From contig NZ_PEOG01000017.1 in assembly GCF_002761755.1 (NCBI RefSeq), positions 1-64,000 on the forward strand: 64,000 nt of DNA, read 5' to 3'. A model generated the notes under the pieces. That model saw nothing but the letters and a program-made list of their open reading frames with translations. It did no database searches and was not told where the DNA came from. This document shows, piece after piece, positions 1 to 12,894 of the stretch; position 1 is the first letter of the stretch; the number at the start of each line of letters is the position of its first letter. The position numbers were made by a program, and so were the translations under genes. Source of the DNA: Roseateles chitinivorans (GTDB lineage: Bacteria > Pseudomonadota > Gammaproteobacteria > Burkholderiales > Burkholderiaceae_C).

Positions 1-2
1 CC

Positions 3-83
3 GGCCGGCCCCTGCGCGCGCCCCGCGAAGCCGGGCTGGACCCGCACACGCTGCTGCCTCGCCGCACCGGAGCCAGCCGCTAA
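3..83 (+). CDS. C-terminal tail of an upstream gene (partial)
   Basis: An open frame enters from the left edge and stops at TAA 81-83, ten bases before the RDD gene. The visible 26 residues are rich in Arg and Pro and end in RRTGASR. No family can be recognised from so short a tail. The tight spacing suggests the same operon as the following RDD-family gene. The frame could also be chance, because GC-rich DNA has few stops. Confidence 0.35.
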   Translation, partial: GRPLRAPREAGLDPHTLLPRRTGASR

Positions 84-92
84 ACTGGCGGG

Positions 93-647
93 ATGACTTC
101 CGCACCCGTTGCCGACGACGACGCGCCACCCGGCCTGATGCGCCGCCTCGCGTCCTTCATCTATGAGGGCGTCGTCCTGTTCGGCGTCGTCTTCATCGCC
201 GGCTGGCTGTACTCGACGCTCACCCAGCAGCGCAACGCGCTGATCGGTACGCACGGGCTGCAGGCCTTCCTATTCCTGATCCTGGGCATCTACTTCATCT
301 GGTTCTGGTCGCGGGGCGGTCAGACGGTCGCCATGCGCGCCTGGCATCTGCGCGTTGTCGACACCCAGGGGCGAACGCTCACGCAGGCGCGCGCCACCGC
401 GCGCTACCTCGCCGCCTGGCTCTGGTTCCTGCCAGCGCTGGCGAGCGTCCATCTGCTCGGACTGAGCCAGAGCACCGGCGCCATCTTCGGCGCGATGTTC
501 GCCGGCGTCGCAGGCTACCTGCTGCTGGCGCGGCTGCATCCGCAGCGACAGTTCCTGCACGACGTGATCTGCGGCACCCGCCTGATCACGCAGCTGCCGC
601 CGCCGCGCCCGAACAAGCGCGCCGCGCCGCAGCCGGCCGACTCCTGA
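93..647 (+). CDS. RDD family membrane protein
   Basis: This 184-residue protein of the RDD family sits in the inner membrane. An N-terminal cytoplasmic stretch with the family-type Arg pair (MRRLASF, about residues 16-22) leads into hydrophobic segments near residues 25-45, 57-74, 107-128 and 130-146. The charged tail has a Pro/Arg-rich end. The family's biochemical role is not settled; transport and Na+/H+ antiport have been proposed for some members. The gene is followed after 19 bases by dgkA on the same strand, so the two are probably cotranscribed. No better start than the ATG at 93 is visible. Confidence 0.85.
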   Translation: MTSAPVADDDAPPGLMRRLASFIYEGVVLFGVVFIAGWLYSTLTQQRNALIGTHGLQAFLFLILGIYFIWFWSRGGQTVAMRAWHLRVVDTQGRTLTQARATARYLAAWLWFLPALASVHLLGLSQSTGAIFGAMFAGVAGYLLLARLHPQRQFLHDVICGTRLITQLPPPRPNKRAAPQPADS

Positions 648-666
648 TCCCCTCCGCCTCCCGACG

Positions 667-1044
667 ATGAGCAATCCCCACAAGGGCCGTACCGGCCTGG
701 ACCGCATCCTGCACGCCGCCGGCTACTCCTGGGCCGGGCTGCGCGCCGCCTACGTCGGCGAAAGCGCCTTCCGGCAGGAAACCTGGCTGACGATCATCGG
801 CACGCCGCTCGCGTTCTGGCTGGGCCGCGACTGGGTGCAGGTCGCGCTGCTGCTGGGGTCGCTGATCCTGGTGCTGATCGTCGAGCTGCTCAATTCGGCG
901 GTGGAGGCGGCGATCGACCGCGTCTCCTTCGAGCTCCACGAGCTGAGCAAGCGCGCCAAGGACATCGCCAGCGCCGCCGTGCTGCTGTCGCTGGTGCTGG
1001 CCGGCGGGATCTGGCTGGCGGCGATCTGGCAACACCTGCGCTGA
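667..1044 (+). CDS. dgkA: Diacylglycerol kinase
   Basis: Small integral-membrane diacylglycerol kinase that phosphorylates diacylglycerol to phosphatidic acid and so recycles lipid from membrane-derived oligosaccharide synthesis. At 125 residues it matches the family's usual length of about 120. The hallmark stretch ELLNSAVEAAIDRVS, followed by ELSKRAKDIASAAV, carries the catalytic and metal-binding Glu and Asn residues of the E. coli enzyme. Three hydrophobic segments are visible, at about residues 38-55, 60-78 and 100-120. It lies 19 bases after the RDD gene and faces glnB across a hairpin. Confidence 0.93.
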   Translation: MSNPHKGRTGLDRILHAAGYSWAGLRAAYVGESAFRQETWLTIIGTPLAFWLGRDWVQVALLLGSLILVLIVELLNSAVEAAIDRVSFELHELSKRAKDIASAAVLLSLVLAGGIWLAAIWQHLR

Positions 1045-1071
1045 GGCTCGTCACTGCGCCGCGCCGAATGC

Positions 1072-1109
1072 AACAAGGGCGGGACGCCGATCGGCGCCTC
1101 GCCCTTGTT
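1072..1109. terminator. Hairpin between convergent dgkA and glnB
   Basis: AACAAGGGC at 1072-1080 pairs with GCCCTTGTT at 1101-1109. A second inner stem lies around CGCCGATCGGCG. It sits between the stops of convergent dgkA and glnB, so it probably serves as a bidirectional terminator. Neither side has a long T run. Confidence 0.55.
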
Positions 1110-1144
1110 CATGCATCCGATGGACCCGGGACCGGCCCGGACGG

Positions 1145-3700
<2,556 letters not shown>

Positions 3701-3749
3701 CCTGCCACCAAAGCGAGGGCTTTGAGCTTGCCCCTAAGATTTGCCGCGC

Positions 3750-5027
3750 ATGACCGCCCCGCCCTCGCCCTCCTCCCCGCCCGCTTCCCCTTCTTCCTCC
3801 GTGGCCAGGCCGGATCCGGAGGCCGCGCCGGGCTCGGCCGCCGATCGCGACGCGCCCTCGGCGCCGCATGCCGTACAGCCGCTGATCCGGGTCGACGACG
3901 ATCCTGCCGCCCTGCCCCGCGATCAATGGAACGCGCTGCTCGCGGCCTCCGCCTGGCCATCGCCCTTCATGAAGCTCGAGTACCTCGAGGCGATGCACGC
4001 GTCCGGCTCGGCGGTGGCGAGCAAGGGCTGGCAGGCGCAGTTCCTCAGCGTCTGGGACGGCGACACGCTGATCGCCGCCTGCCCGGCCTACCTCAAGGGC
4101 CACTCGTACGGCGAATACGTCTTCGATTGGGCGTGGGCCGATGCCTACGAGCGCCACGGTCTCGCGTACTACCCCAAGCTGCTGGTCGCCGTGCCCTTCA
4201 CACCGGTGCCCGGCAGCCGGTTGCTGGCCCGCGACGAGGCGGCGCGCGCCTGGCTGGTGAAGGCGCTGCGGGCGCTGACGGCGCGCTCGGAGCTGTCGTC
4301 GGTGCATGTGCTCTTCGGCGACGAGCAGGACCAGCGCGCGCTGACCGGCGATGACTGGCTGGCGCGGCAGCAGGTGCAGTTCCACTGGACCGGCGACGGC
4401 GAGCCGCGGGCCTTCGCCGACTACCTCGCCACGCTGCAGCGGGAGAAGCGCAAGAAGATCCAGCAGGAACGGCGCAAGGTCGCCGAGGCAGGCATCCGTT
4501 TCGAGACGCTGCGCGGCGCCGCGATCACGACCGCGGACTGGGACTTCTTCTACGAGTGCTACACGCTCACCTACCTGGCCCACCGCAACAAGCCCTACCT
4601 GACGCGCGACTTCTTCGCGCGCATGGCGACGGACATGCCGGAGCATTGGCTGATGTTCGTCGCCCGCGACGATCAGGGTGAACGCGTCGCAGCCTCGCTG
4701 GTGGCGATCGACGAATCCCAGCGCGCGGCATACGGACGCTACTGGGGCTCGACGCGCTACATCCCCCACCTGCACTTCGACGCGTGCTACTACCAGCCGC
4801 TGGCCTGGTGCCTGGAGAACGGCTGGCGACGCTTCGAAGGCGGCGCGCAGGGCGAGCACAAGATGGCGCGCGGGCTGATGCCGGTGGCGACGCACTCGGC
4901 GCACTGGCTCGCGCATCCGCAGTTCCGGGAGGCGGTCGCGGATTTCCTGCAGCGCGAGGGCGAGGCGATGGACGAGTACATCGACGAGCTGGAGCGGCAT
5001 CAGCCTTTCAAGACCTCCGGCGGCTGA
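3750..5027 (+). CDS. GNAT-fold acyltransferase of the COG3146 (DUF482) family
   Basis: The 425-residue protein resembles the COG3146 family, which is related to the FemAB/GNAT fold and often annotated as peptidoglycan-biosynthesis-like or N-acetyltransferase. Its physiological substrate is not established. After a Pro/Ser-rich N-terminus of about 45 residues, family stretches such as SPFMKLEYLEAMH, KGHSYGEYVFDWAWADAYERHG and a Lys/Arg-rich KREKRKKIQQERRK-type segment are visible. Near the end FEGGAQGEHKMARGLMPV is typical of the family. ATG 3750 is preferred over an in-frame TTG at 3741. It is divergent from nadE. Confidence 0.8.
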   Translation: MTAPPSPSSPPASPSSSVARPDPEAAPGSAADRDAPSAPHAVQPLIRVDDDPAALPRDQWNALLAASAWPSPFMKLEYLEAMHASGSAVASKGWQAQFLSVWDGDTLIAACPAYLKGHSYGEYVFDWAWADAYERHGLAYYPKLLVAVPFTPVPGSRLLARDEAARAWLVKALRALTARSELSSVHVLFGDEQDQRALTGDDWLARQQVQFHWTGDGEPRAFADYLATLQREKRKKIQQERRKVAEAGIRFETLRGAAITTADWDFFYECYTLTYLAHRNKPYLTRDFFARMATDMPEHWLMFVARDDQGERVAASLVAIDESQRAAYGRYWGSTRYIPHLHFDACYYQPLAWCLENGWRRFEGGAQGEHKMARGLMPVATHSAHWLAHPQFREAVADFLQREGEAMDEYIDELERHQPFKTSGG

Positions 5028-5075
5028 GCGCGGCGCAGGCTGGTCGCGAGCGGGTCGCACAGTTGCCGCCCAATG

Positions 5076-5110
5076 AAAAAGCGCCCCGATGGCATCGGGG
5101 CGCTTCCTGT
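5076..5110 (-). terminator. Terminator of ppa
   Basis: A 12-bp perfect stem, AAGCGCCCCGAT at 5079-5090 with its complement at 5094-5105, encloses a 3-base loop. On the minus strand it is followed by a run of five T (5076-5080 region), as expected for an intrinsic terminator downstream of ppa. It can also stop transcription of the convergent gene ending at 5027. Confidence 0.85.
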
Positions 5111-5160
5111 ATCGGCGTCAGCGGACCGCTGCGACGGGCGGCCGTCGCGGCGAGCGAGGC

Positions 5161-5700
5161 TCAGCCTTGCTGCGCCTTCGCGTAGTTGGCCAGGCCGTCG
5201 GTGATTTCCTTCTTGGCGGCCTCGGGACCTTCCCAGCCCTTGACCTTCACCCACTTGCCGGCCTCGAGGTCCTTGTAGTGCTCGAAGAAGTGCTGGATCG
5301 CCTTCAGGCGCATCTGGTTGATGTCCTCGGGCTTGGTCCAGTGCTCGTAGATCGGCAGGATCTTGGTCGTCGGCACGGCCAGCAGCTTGGCATCGCCGCC
5401 CGCTTCGTCGTCCATCTGCAGCACGCCGATGGCGCGGCAGGTCACCACCACGCCGGGGGTCAGCGGGAACGGCGTGATCACCAGCACGTCCACCGGATCG
5501 CCGTCGTCAGCCAGCGTCTGCGGGATGTAGCCGTAGTTGCACGGGTAGTGCATGGCCGTCGTCATGAAGCGATCGACGAACAGCGCGCCGCTTTCCTTGT
5601 CGACCTCGTACTTGATCGGGTCCGCGTTCATCGGGATCTCGATGACGACGTTGAACTGCTCGGGCGCCTTCGCGCCGGGGGTGACTTTGTGCAGGCTCAT
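5161..5700 (-). CDS. ppa: Inorganic pyrophosphatase (family I, soluble)
   Basis: Cytoplasmic Mg2+-dependent enzyme that hydrolyses pyrophosphate released by biosynthesis. The 179 residues match the usual prokaryotic length of about 175. Active-site stretches [24 protein letters not shown] and [10 protein letters not shown] with the metal-binding Asp residues are all present. ATG 5700 is chosen because the conserved family N-terminus begins here, although the frame stays open further upstream. A clear terminator follows. The window also carries a membrane pyrophosphatase at 9620, so this genome has two routes for PPi hydrolysis. Confidence 0.95.
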   Translation of the reverse strand: MSLHKVTPGAKAPEQFNVVIEIPMNADPIKYEVDKESGALFVDRFMTTAMHYPCNYGYIPQTLADDGDPVDVLVITPFPLTPGVVVTCRAIGVLQMDDEAGGDAKLLAVPTTKILPIYEHWTKPEDINQMRLKAIQHFFEHYKDLEAGKWVKVKGWEGPEAAKKEITDGLANYAKAQQG

Positions 5701-5831
5701 GGTGGTGGACAGCGAGTGAATCCGGGAATCCGGAAAAGCCGCAATTCTAGAGGGTCGCCTGAACCGGCCCTGACGCCCACCCCCATCACGGCGGGGCCTC
5801 GCGCCGGTTGGGGCGTCCCGGCACGCCAGGC

Positions 5832-6785
5832 TCAGGTGGTGAGGCTGTGCACCGGGCGCTCGCCGGCCAGCGCCTGCGCCAGGCTGTCCAGCACCATCCG
5901 ACCCATCGCCGCGCGCGTCTCCTCGGTGGCGCTGGCGCGATGGGCCTGCAGCACGACGTTGTCCATGTCCAGCAGCGCTGGCGGCACGTTGGGCTCGTCC
6001 GCGAAGACGTCCAGGCCGGCGCCGGCGATGCGCCGCTCCTGCAGCGCCCGGACCAGGTCCGCCTCCTTCACCAGCCGGCCGCGCGCGACGTTGATCAGGA
6101 AGCCGCGCGGGCCCAGCGCCTCCAGCACCGCCGCGTCGATCAGGTCGCGCGCCTGGTCGGCGGCGGCGCAGACGATCAGCGCGTCGCTGTCGCGGGCGAG
6201 CTGCACCAGGTCGGCCTCGAAGGCCCAGGTCACGCCGGGCATCTCCCTCAGGTCGGTGTAGCGCACCGGACAGCCAAAGGCGCCGACGCGCTCCGCCACC
6301 GCGCGGCCGACGCGCCCCAGCCCGACGATGCCCACCCGCATGCCGCTGACGCGGCGGGCCAGCGGGAGCGCGCCCGGCTGCGGAAACTTCGGCCACAGGC
6401 CGCCGCGCACGAAGCGGTCGACGGCGCCGAGGTGGCGGCAGGTCGCCAGCAGCAGGCCCAGCGCCATGTCGGCGACGTCCTCGGTCAGCGCGCCGAAGGT
6501 GCCCGTCACCGGCAGGCCGCGCGACCGGGCGTAGGCCAGATCGACCGCGTCGGTACCGACGCCGTTCACCGCGACGACTTCCAGGGCCGGCAGCCGCTCC
6601 ATCAGCGCGCGCGAAATGCCCGTGTGCCCGCCGGTGATCACGCCGCGCACCGCGGCGCCGTGCGTCGCGATGTAGGCGTCCGGATCCGCCTGCTCGAACA
6701 GGCGATGCATCGTGTACAGCTCGTCCAGCCGCGCGTTGATCGACGGCACGAGGATGGGATTCAGTTGCAGGATGTGCGGTTTCAT
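5832..6785 (-). CDS. D-isomer-specific 2-hydroxyacid dehydrogenase
   Basis: NAD(P)-dependent 2-hydroxyacid dehydrogenase (or 2-ketoacid reductase) of 317 residues. The Rossmann dinucleotide motif GLGRVG is at residues 155-160. The catalytic triad of the family is visible as Arg235 in NVARG, Glu264 in ADEP and His282 in QAHRAS. The substrate cannot be read from sequence; glyoxylate/hydroxypyruvate reductase-like activity is one option. It lies 97 bases downstream of the Bug-type solute-binding protein on the same strand, which suggests one unit handling an imported hydroxy- or dicarboxylic acid. Confidence 0.88.
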   Translation of the reverse strand: MKPHILQLNPILVPSINARLDELYTMHRLFEQADPDAYIATHGAAVRGVITGGHTGISRALMERLPALEVVAVNGVGTDAVDLAYARSRGLPVTGTFGALTEDVADMALGLLLATCRHLGAVDRFVRGGLWPKFPQPGALPLARRVSGMRVGIVGLGRVGRAVAERVGAFGCPVRYTDLREMPGVTWAFEADLVQLARDSDALIVCAAADQARDLIDAAVLEALGPRGFLINVARGRLVKEADLVRALQERRIAGAGLDVFADEPNVPPALLDMDNVVLQAHRASATEETRAAMGRMVLDSLAQALAGERPVHSLTT

Positions 6786-6882
6786 GGCGCTTTCTTCAGG
6801 ATGGCGAACCGGGTGCGAAGCGGGACGGGGACGCGCGAGGCGGCGGGACCTCGCCGGGCGCGGGAGGCCCGGGCGGTGGGCG

Positions 6883-7878
6883 TCATTCGGGCTGAATGCC
6901 GGCGGCCTTGATGACGGCGCCCCAGCGCCGGTACTCGGCCGCCTGGAAGCTCGCCAGCTCGGCAGGCGTGGAGGTGAACGGTTCCATGCCGTTCTGCTCG
7001 ACGAAGCGCCGGACCGGCTCCGCGGTCATGGCCTTCTGCATCAGGGCGTTGAGGCGATCGATCACCGGCGCGGGCGTGCCGGCGGGCGCGTATACGGCGT
7101 TCCAGTAGCTGATCTCGTAGCCGGGCAGGCCGGCCTCGGCGATCGTCGGCAGGTCCGGGACCAGCGGGGAGCGCCGGGGGCTGCTCACCCCCAGGGCCCT
7201 CAGCTTGCCGGCCTTGACCTGCGGCAGGCTGGTGGTGAGGTCGACGATCATCAGGTCCACCTGCCCGCCGACCAGATCGACCATCGCCTGCGGGTTGGCC
7301 TTGTACGGCACATAGGTGAGCTGGGTCTTCGTCATCTGCTGGAACAGCTCCGCCGCGACGCGCGCCGACGAGCTGCCCGCGCCAAAGGTCAAGTCCTGCT
7401 GCTTCGCGATCGCGCTGAGTTCGGTGACATTGCGGGCGGCCACGCGCGGATGCGTCACCAGCAGCAGATAGCCCTTGACCAGCGCGCCCACCGGCGCGAA
7501 ATCCTTCACCGGGTCGTAGGCCAGCTTGCGGAACAGGTGCGGATTGGCGGCCTGGGTCGTGTTGGTGGTGATGAACAGCGTGTAGCCATCGGCCGCCGAA
7601 CGCGCCACCGTCTGGGCCGCAATGCCGCCGCTGGCGCCGGCCTTGTTCTCGATCACCACCGGCACGTGGGTGGCCGCGGTGATCTCCGCGCCGATCGCAC
7701 GGGCCAGGCCGTCGGTGGTGCTGCCAGGGCTGGAGCCGACCACGATCGTGATCGGCTTGGTCGGATATGCGCCGCCAGCGACTGCCTGGCTCTGCGCCCA
7801 GGCGCCCAGCGACGCCAGGCTGGCCGAACTCAGGAGCGTCAGAGCGGCCAGTCGGCGCGCGGGGTTCATGCGGGTCAT
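6883..7878 (-). CDS. Tripartite tricarboxylate transporter substrate-binding protein (Bug/TctC family)
   Basis: Periplasmic solute-binding protein of the Bug family, very expanded in Burkholderiales, which usually binds carboxylates such as citrate or other organic acids. A Sec signal peptide spans about residues 1-27 (cleavage near LGAWAQS). The mature start YPTKPITIVVG and PGSTTDGLAR-type stretch are family hallmarks. ATG 7878 is chosen because GGAGA lies just upstream and the signal peptide starts there; the frame is open further up but reads as non-coding. No membrane partners (TctA/TctB) lie next to it, so it is an orphan binding protein. A divergent HTH-citrate synthase lies across a 239-bp regulatory gap. 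Confidence 0.9.
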   Translation of the reverse strand: MTRMNPARRLAALTLLSSASLASLGAWAQSQAVAGGAYPTKPITIVVGSSPGSTTDGLARAIGAEITAATHVPVVIENKAGASGGIAAQTVARSAADGYTLFITTNTTQAANPHLFRKLAYDPVKDFAPVGALVKGYLLLVTHPRVAARNVTELSAIAKQQDLTFGAGSSSARVAAELFQQMTKTQLTYVPYKANPQAMVDLVGGQVDLMIVDLTTSLPQVKAGKLRALGVSSPRRSPLVPDLPTIAEAGLPGYEISYWNAVYAPAGTPAPVIDRLNALMQKAMTAEPVRRFVEQNGMEPFTSTPAELASFQAAEYRRWGAVIKAAGIQPE

Positions 7879-7990
7879 GCGGTTGTCTCCGTCGGGGTGG
7901 GCATGAGATTGGCATCGCGAGGATTTCTGGGCGCCCCTCGTCGGTGTCGACGTGGACCCATGCTGCGGGCCCTCCATCTCGTCGTCAATA

Positions 7991-8007
7991 TTGATCATCA
8001 AGATCAA
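7991..8007. promoter_or_regulatory. Inverted repeat TTGATC-N5-GATCAA in divergent promoter region
   Basis: TTGATC at 7991-7996 and GATCAA at 8002-8007 form a perfect inverted repeat in the divergent gap between the Bug protein and HTH-citrate synthase genes. It lies in an AT-richer patch and is a plausible operator. The protein that binds it is unknown. Confidence 0.5.
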
Positions 8008-8074
8008 GTCGATTCGAGATCTCCGATGAGTCTGGGGCTGCCAGGCTTCCGTGAGCGCGTGGACGCACCTCATG

Positions 8075-8099
8075 TTGACGATTACATTGACGCCATCAA
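8075..8099. promoter_or_regulatory. Direct repeats TTGACG and overlapping TTGA-N5-TCAA upstream of HTH-citrate synthase
   Basis: TTGACG occurs at 8075-8080 and 8087-8092, twelve bases apart. The second copy overlaps an inverted TTGA-N5-TCAA (8087-8099). The block lies immediately before the citrate synthase-like gene and could be a -35 element or an activator/repressor site. This is inferred from pattern alone. Confidence 0.35.
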
Positions 8100-8117
8100 C
8101 GACGCGCCCCACCCCGC

Positions 8118-9335
8118 ATGACCCCCTGGATGACCCTGGACGAAGCCCGCAAGGCCCTCGACGTGCGCGCCCAGACGATCTACGCCTACGTCAGCCGCGG
8201 CCGGATCGGGGTCAGCCCCGATCCCGGCGACTCGCGCCGCAGCCTCTATCGCGCCGAGGACGTGAAGGCGCTGCTGCGGCGCAAGGAAACCGGTCGTACG
8301 CGCGAGACGCTCGCGGCCACGACGCTGTTCGGCGCCGAGCCGAGCCTGCCGACGGCGATCTCGACCTTCTCCGGCGGCCGGCCCTTCTACCGCGGCGTCG
8401 ACGTCGTGAACCTCGCGGCAACGGCGACGCTGGAAGACGCGGCGCAACTGCTGTGGAACCTCGAGCAGGCGCCAGGCTTCCCGAGTCCCGTGGACGTGCC
8501 CGGATCGCCTGCTGCGTCGGCGCTGGGCGTGGTGTCCGCACTGCCGGTGGGCCGTACCCGAGCGTTCGCCGAGTTGGCCGCGCTGACCGCGACAGGGCAC
8601 TCGACCCGCGGTCGCTTGCCGCGCGTGCTGGTCGACGAAGCCGCCGGTCTGGTGGGCCGCCTGGCGGTCGCCTTCGGCGCCGCCGCGGAGGACGGCCGGC
8701 CGCTGCACGAGCGCCTCGCGCGCGGCTGGGGACTGCCGAAGGCCGTCGCCGCGTTGCTGCGCAAGACGCTGGTGCTCGCCGCCGACCACGAGATCACCAG
8801 CTCCGCGTTTTCCGCCCGCATCACCGCATCGACCGGCGCCTCGTTGCCGGCCTGCCTGCTCGCCGGCTTGACCACCTTCTCCGGTCCGCTCCATGGCGAC
8901 GCCTCCGGACGCGTCCGCGCACTGTTCGACGAGGTGGAACGCGAAGGCGCCGATGCGGTGGTGGACCGCTACCTCGCCGCCGCGATGCCACTGCCCGGCT
9001 TCGGCCATCCCATCTATCCGGACGGCGATCCGCGCGCCGCGGCGCTCATGGACGAGTTCAAGCCGCCGGCCGCGATCGCGCGCCTGATCGAGCGCGTGGT
9101 GGCGCTCACCGGCCTGCCGCCGTCGATGGACGTTGCGCTCGCGGCCCTGGTCGCGCGCTACCGGCTGCCCGCCGACGCCGCGTTCGCGGTCTTCGCGATC
9201 GCGCGCAGCGTCGGCCTGCTCGCGCATGCGATGGAGCAGCTCGAAGTTGATTCGGTGATCCGTCCCCGCGGTCGCTACATCGGCCCGAGCGCCGCCCAGG
9301 CGCCCGATCCTCGCAAGGCCCGCCGCAAGCGGTGA
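8118..9335 (+). CDS. Citrate synthase-family protein with N-terminal helix-turn-helix
   Basis: The 405-residue protein fuses a MerR/excisionase-like helix-turn-helix (residues about 4-55, including AQTIYAYVSRGRIG and SRRSLYRAEDVKALL) to a citrate synthase fold. Catalytic-type motifs remain: ADHEITSS, SGPLHGDASG, GFGHPIYPDGDPRA, an Asp in SMDVALAAL and a C-terminal RPRGRYIGP. It may therefore condense an acyl-CoA with an oxoacid, bind DNA, or sense a metabolite while controlling the divergent Bug gene. Similar fusions are common in Burkholderiales, but their role is not established. No convincing ribosome binding site precedes ATG 8118 or ATG 8130, so leaderless initiation is possible. Confidence 0.85.
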   Translation: MTPWMTLDEARKALDVRAQTIYAYVSRGRIGVSPDPGDSRRSLYRAEDVKALLRRKETGRTRETLAATTLFGAEPSLPTAISTFSGGRPFYRGVDVVNLAATATLEDAAQLLWNLEQAPGFPSPVDVPGSPAASALGVVSALPVGRTRAFAELAALTATGHSTRGRLPRVLVDEAAGLVGRLAVAFGAAAEDGRPLHERLARGWGLPKAVAALLRKTLVLAADHEITSSAFSARITASTGASLPACLLAGLTTFSGPLHGDASGRVRALFDEVEREGADAVVDRYLAAAMPLPGFGHPIYPDGDPRAAALMDEFKPPAAIARLIERVVALTGLPPSMDVALAALVARYRLPADAAFAVFAIARSVGLLAHAMEQLEVDSVIRPRGRYIGPSAAQAPDPRKARRKR

Positions 9336-9439
9336 CGGCGCGGCCAAGCCGGTGAAGCCGGTGAGGCCCGCGTAAAGCCTACCGGCAGGGCATGGGCCGT
9401 GCCCGGGGCCAGTCCTTGCCCCGTGCCTGAGTCCGCCAA

Positions 9440-9471
9440 CTTGCAAAGCCTGACACCCGCCTTGCAAAGCC
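9440..9471 (+). promoter_or_regulatory. Direct repeat CTTGCAAAGCC x2 upstream of hppA
   Basis: Two identical 11-mers start at 9440 and 9461, exactly 21 bp apart, or two helical turns. They lie about 150 bp before hppA. The second overlaps a weak -35 (TTGCAA 9462-9467), with TAAACG at 9486-9491 as a poor -10. The spacing suits a dimeric activator or repressor binding one DNA face. No regulator is identified. Confidence 0.4.
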
Positions 9472-9619
9472 CCGTGATCCGCTGGTAAACGCTCATGCCA
9501 TGCGGTATTCACGGGCTTAGCATGGGTCGACGGACTGTTGCTGTTGCGTGCGCGCAGGCCCGGCGCCCGCTGGATGGAACGTCTTCACAGGATGGCGATC
9601 AGCGAGAGGAGACAAACAC

Positions 9620-11815
<2,196 letters not shown>

Positions 11816-11856
11816 CCCGGCGGGCGCCGCACGCGCCCCCGTGAAAACGCTGAGAA

Positions 11857-11880
11857 AAACAGCCCCGCGAGGGGCTGTTT
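11857..11880 (+). terminator. Terminator of hppA
   Basis: AAACAGCCCC (11857-11866), loop GCGA and GGGGCTGTTT (11871-11880) form a 10-bp perfect stem ending in T residues, 42 bases after the hppA stop. The symmetric A and T ends would also work on the other strand. Confidence 0.85.
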
Positions 11881-11952
11881 GCGCTTTGACCGGTCATGCG
11901 CTCGCGGCAGAATCTGCGCTCATACCGCCATCGTCCAGGGATCCCGCTCAAC

Positions 11953-12807
11953 ATGCTCAGCCAGGCCATCACGCCGCGCGAATTCGAACGCCGCCGCGAG
12001 CAACTGGTCGAGCTTCAGCGCTTCCTGGCTTCGCAGGAAGCCGAGTACGCCGAATGCCGGCAGCGGATGCAGCGCTTCGTCGACCGCTACGTCGCCGCGC
12101 TGGGACCGCTCTACATGGAGCTGGACGCGCTGGAATCGCAGCTCTACTGCGCGATGCGCTACCTGCACGACGCGCTGGCCCGCAACGGACTGGACACGCG
12201 CGCCCCTGAATCGCCCCGCGCCACCGCGATGCCGCACCTGCCGGTGCTGCCCGCCGGCGCACCGCTGCCGGCGGAGCCCGAGGGCGGCCTGGTCCAGGTC
12301 GGTCCGCCGCCGCTCAAGACGCTCTACCGCCGCGCGGCGAAGCGGCTGCATCCGGACCTCGCGCCGGACGAGGACGAGCGAGCCCGGCGTGAGCGCAAGA
12401 TGGCCGAGGTCAACGAGGCCTACGCCGCCGGCGATCGCGGACGCCTGGAGGCGCTGCTGCTGGCCGCCGGCGAGAGTCTGGTGAAGGTGCGTGGCGGCGA
12501 TGCCGACGCGGTCATGGAATGGCTGCGCAGCGCCGAGCGTGCGGTGCAGGGCCGGCTGCGGGTGGTGCAGGCCCATACGGCGCTGCTGAAGAACCACACG
12601 ATGCATGCGCTCGGCGAATCGATCGAGCGCGCCGAGCGGAAGGGGCTCGATCCGCTGGGCATCATGGCCAGCCGGCTGCGCGCCCAGATCACCGAGCGCC
12701 GCCAGGAGCTCTACATCGGGCAGCGCCTGCAGCCCGAGTCCAGCATGGCCGAAGCCTTCCTCCGCCAGCGCCAGCAGCGCCTGGGCGGAGGCATCGCCGC
12801 CATCTGA
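11953..12807 (+). CDS. J-domain-like protein
   Basis: The 284-residue protein has a long helical, charged N-terminal half (about residues 1-80, coiled-coil-like) and a central J-domain-like segment, LYRRAAKRLHPDLAPDE, with the HPD tripeptide at 133-135. This is followed by KMAEVNEAYAAGDRGRLEALL, as in helices III and IV of J proteins. The second half is again helical with many Arg/Gln. The HPD suggests it recruits a DnaK-type chaperone, but a client or partner cannot be named. ATG 11953 is chosen over 11896, because the residues in between look non-coding and run into the preceding terminator zone. It lies downstream of hppA but past its terminator. Confidence 0.72.
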   Translation: MLSQAITPREFERRREQLVELQRFLASQEAEYAECRQRMQRFVDRYVAALGPLYMELDALESQLYCAMRYLHDALARNGLDTRAPESPRATAMPHLPVLPAGAPLPAEPEGGLVQVGPPPLKTLYRRAAKRLHPDLAPDEDERARRERKMAEVNEAYAAGDRGRLEALLLAAGESLVKVRGGDADAVMEWLRSAERAVQGRLRVVQAHTALLKNHTMHALGESIERAERKGLDPLGIMASRLRAQITERRQELYIGQRLQPESSMAEAFLRQRQQRLGGGIAAI

Positions 12808-12894
12808 GCCTTTCCCCCGCGAAGCGGAACAGGGCGCCGACGAGCGCGTGCTCCGACTGCGCCCTGCCGCCCCGCGGATGGGGTTGCGCGAGGC

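Noticed and set aside
5701-6396. N-terminal extension of the pyrophosphatase
   Set aside because: The upstream open frame overlaps the hydroxyacid dehydrogenase gene in another frame and has no similarity to a known domain; ATG 5700 is the real start.
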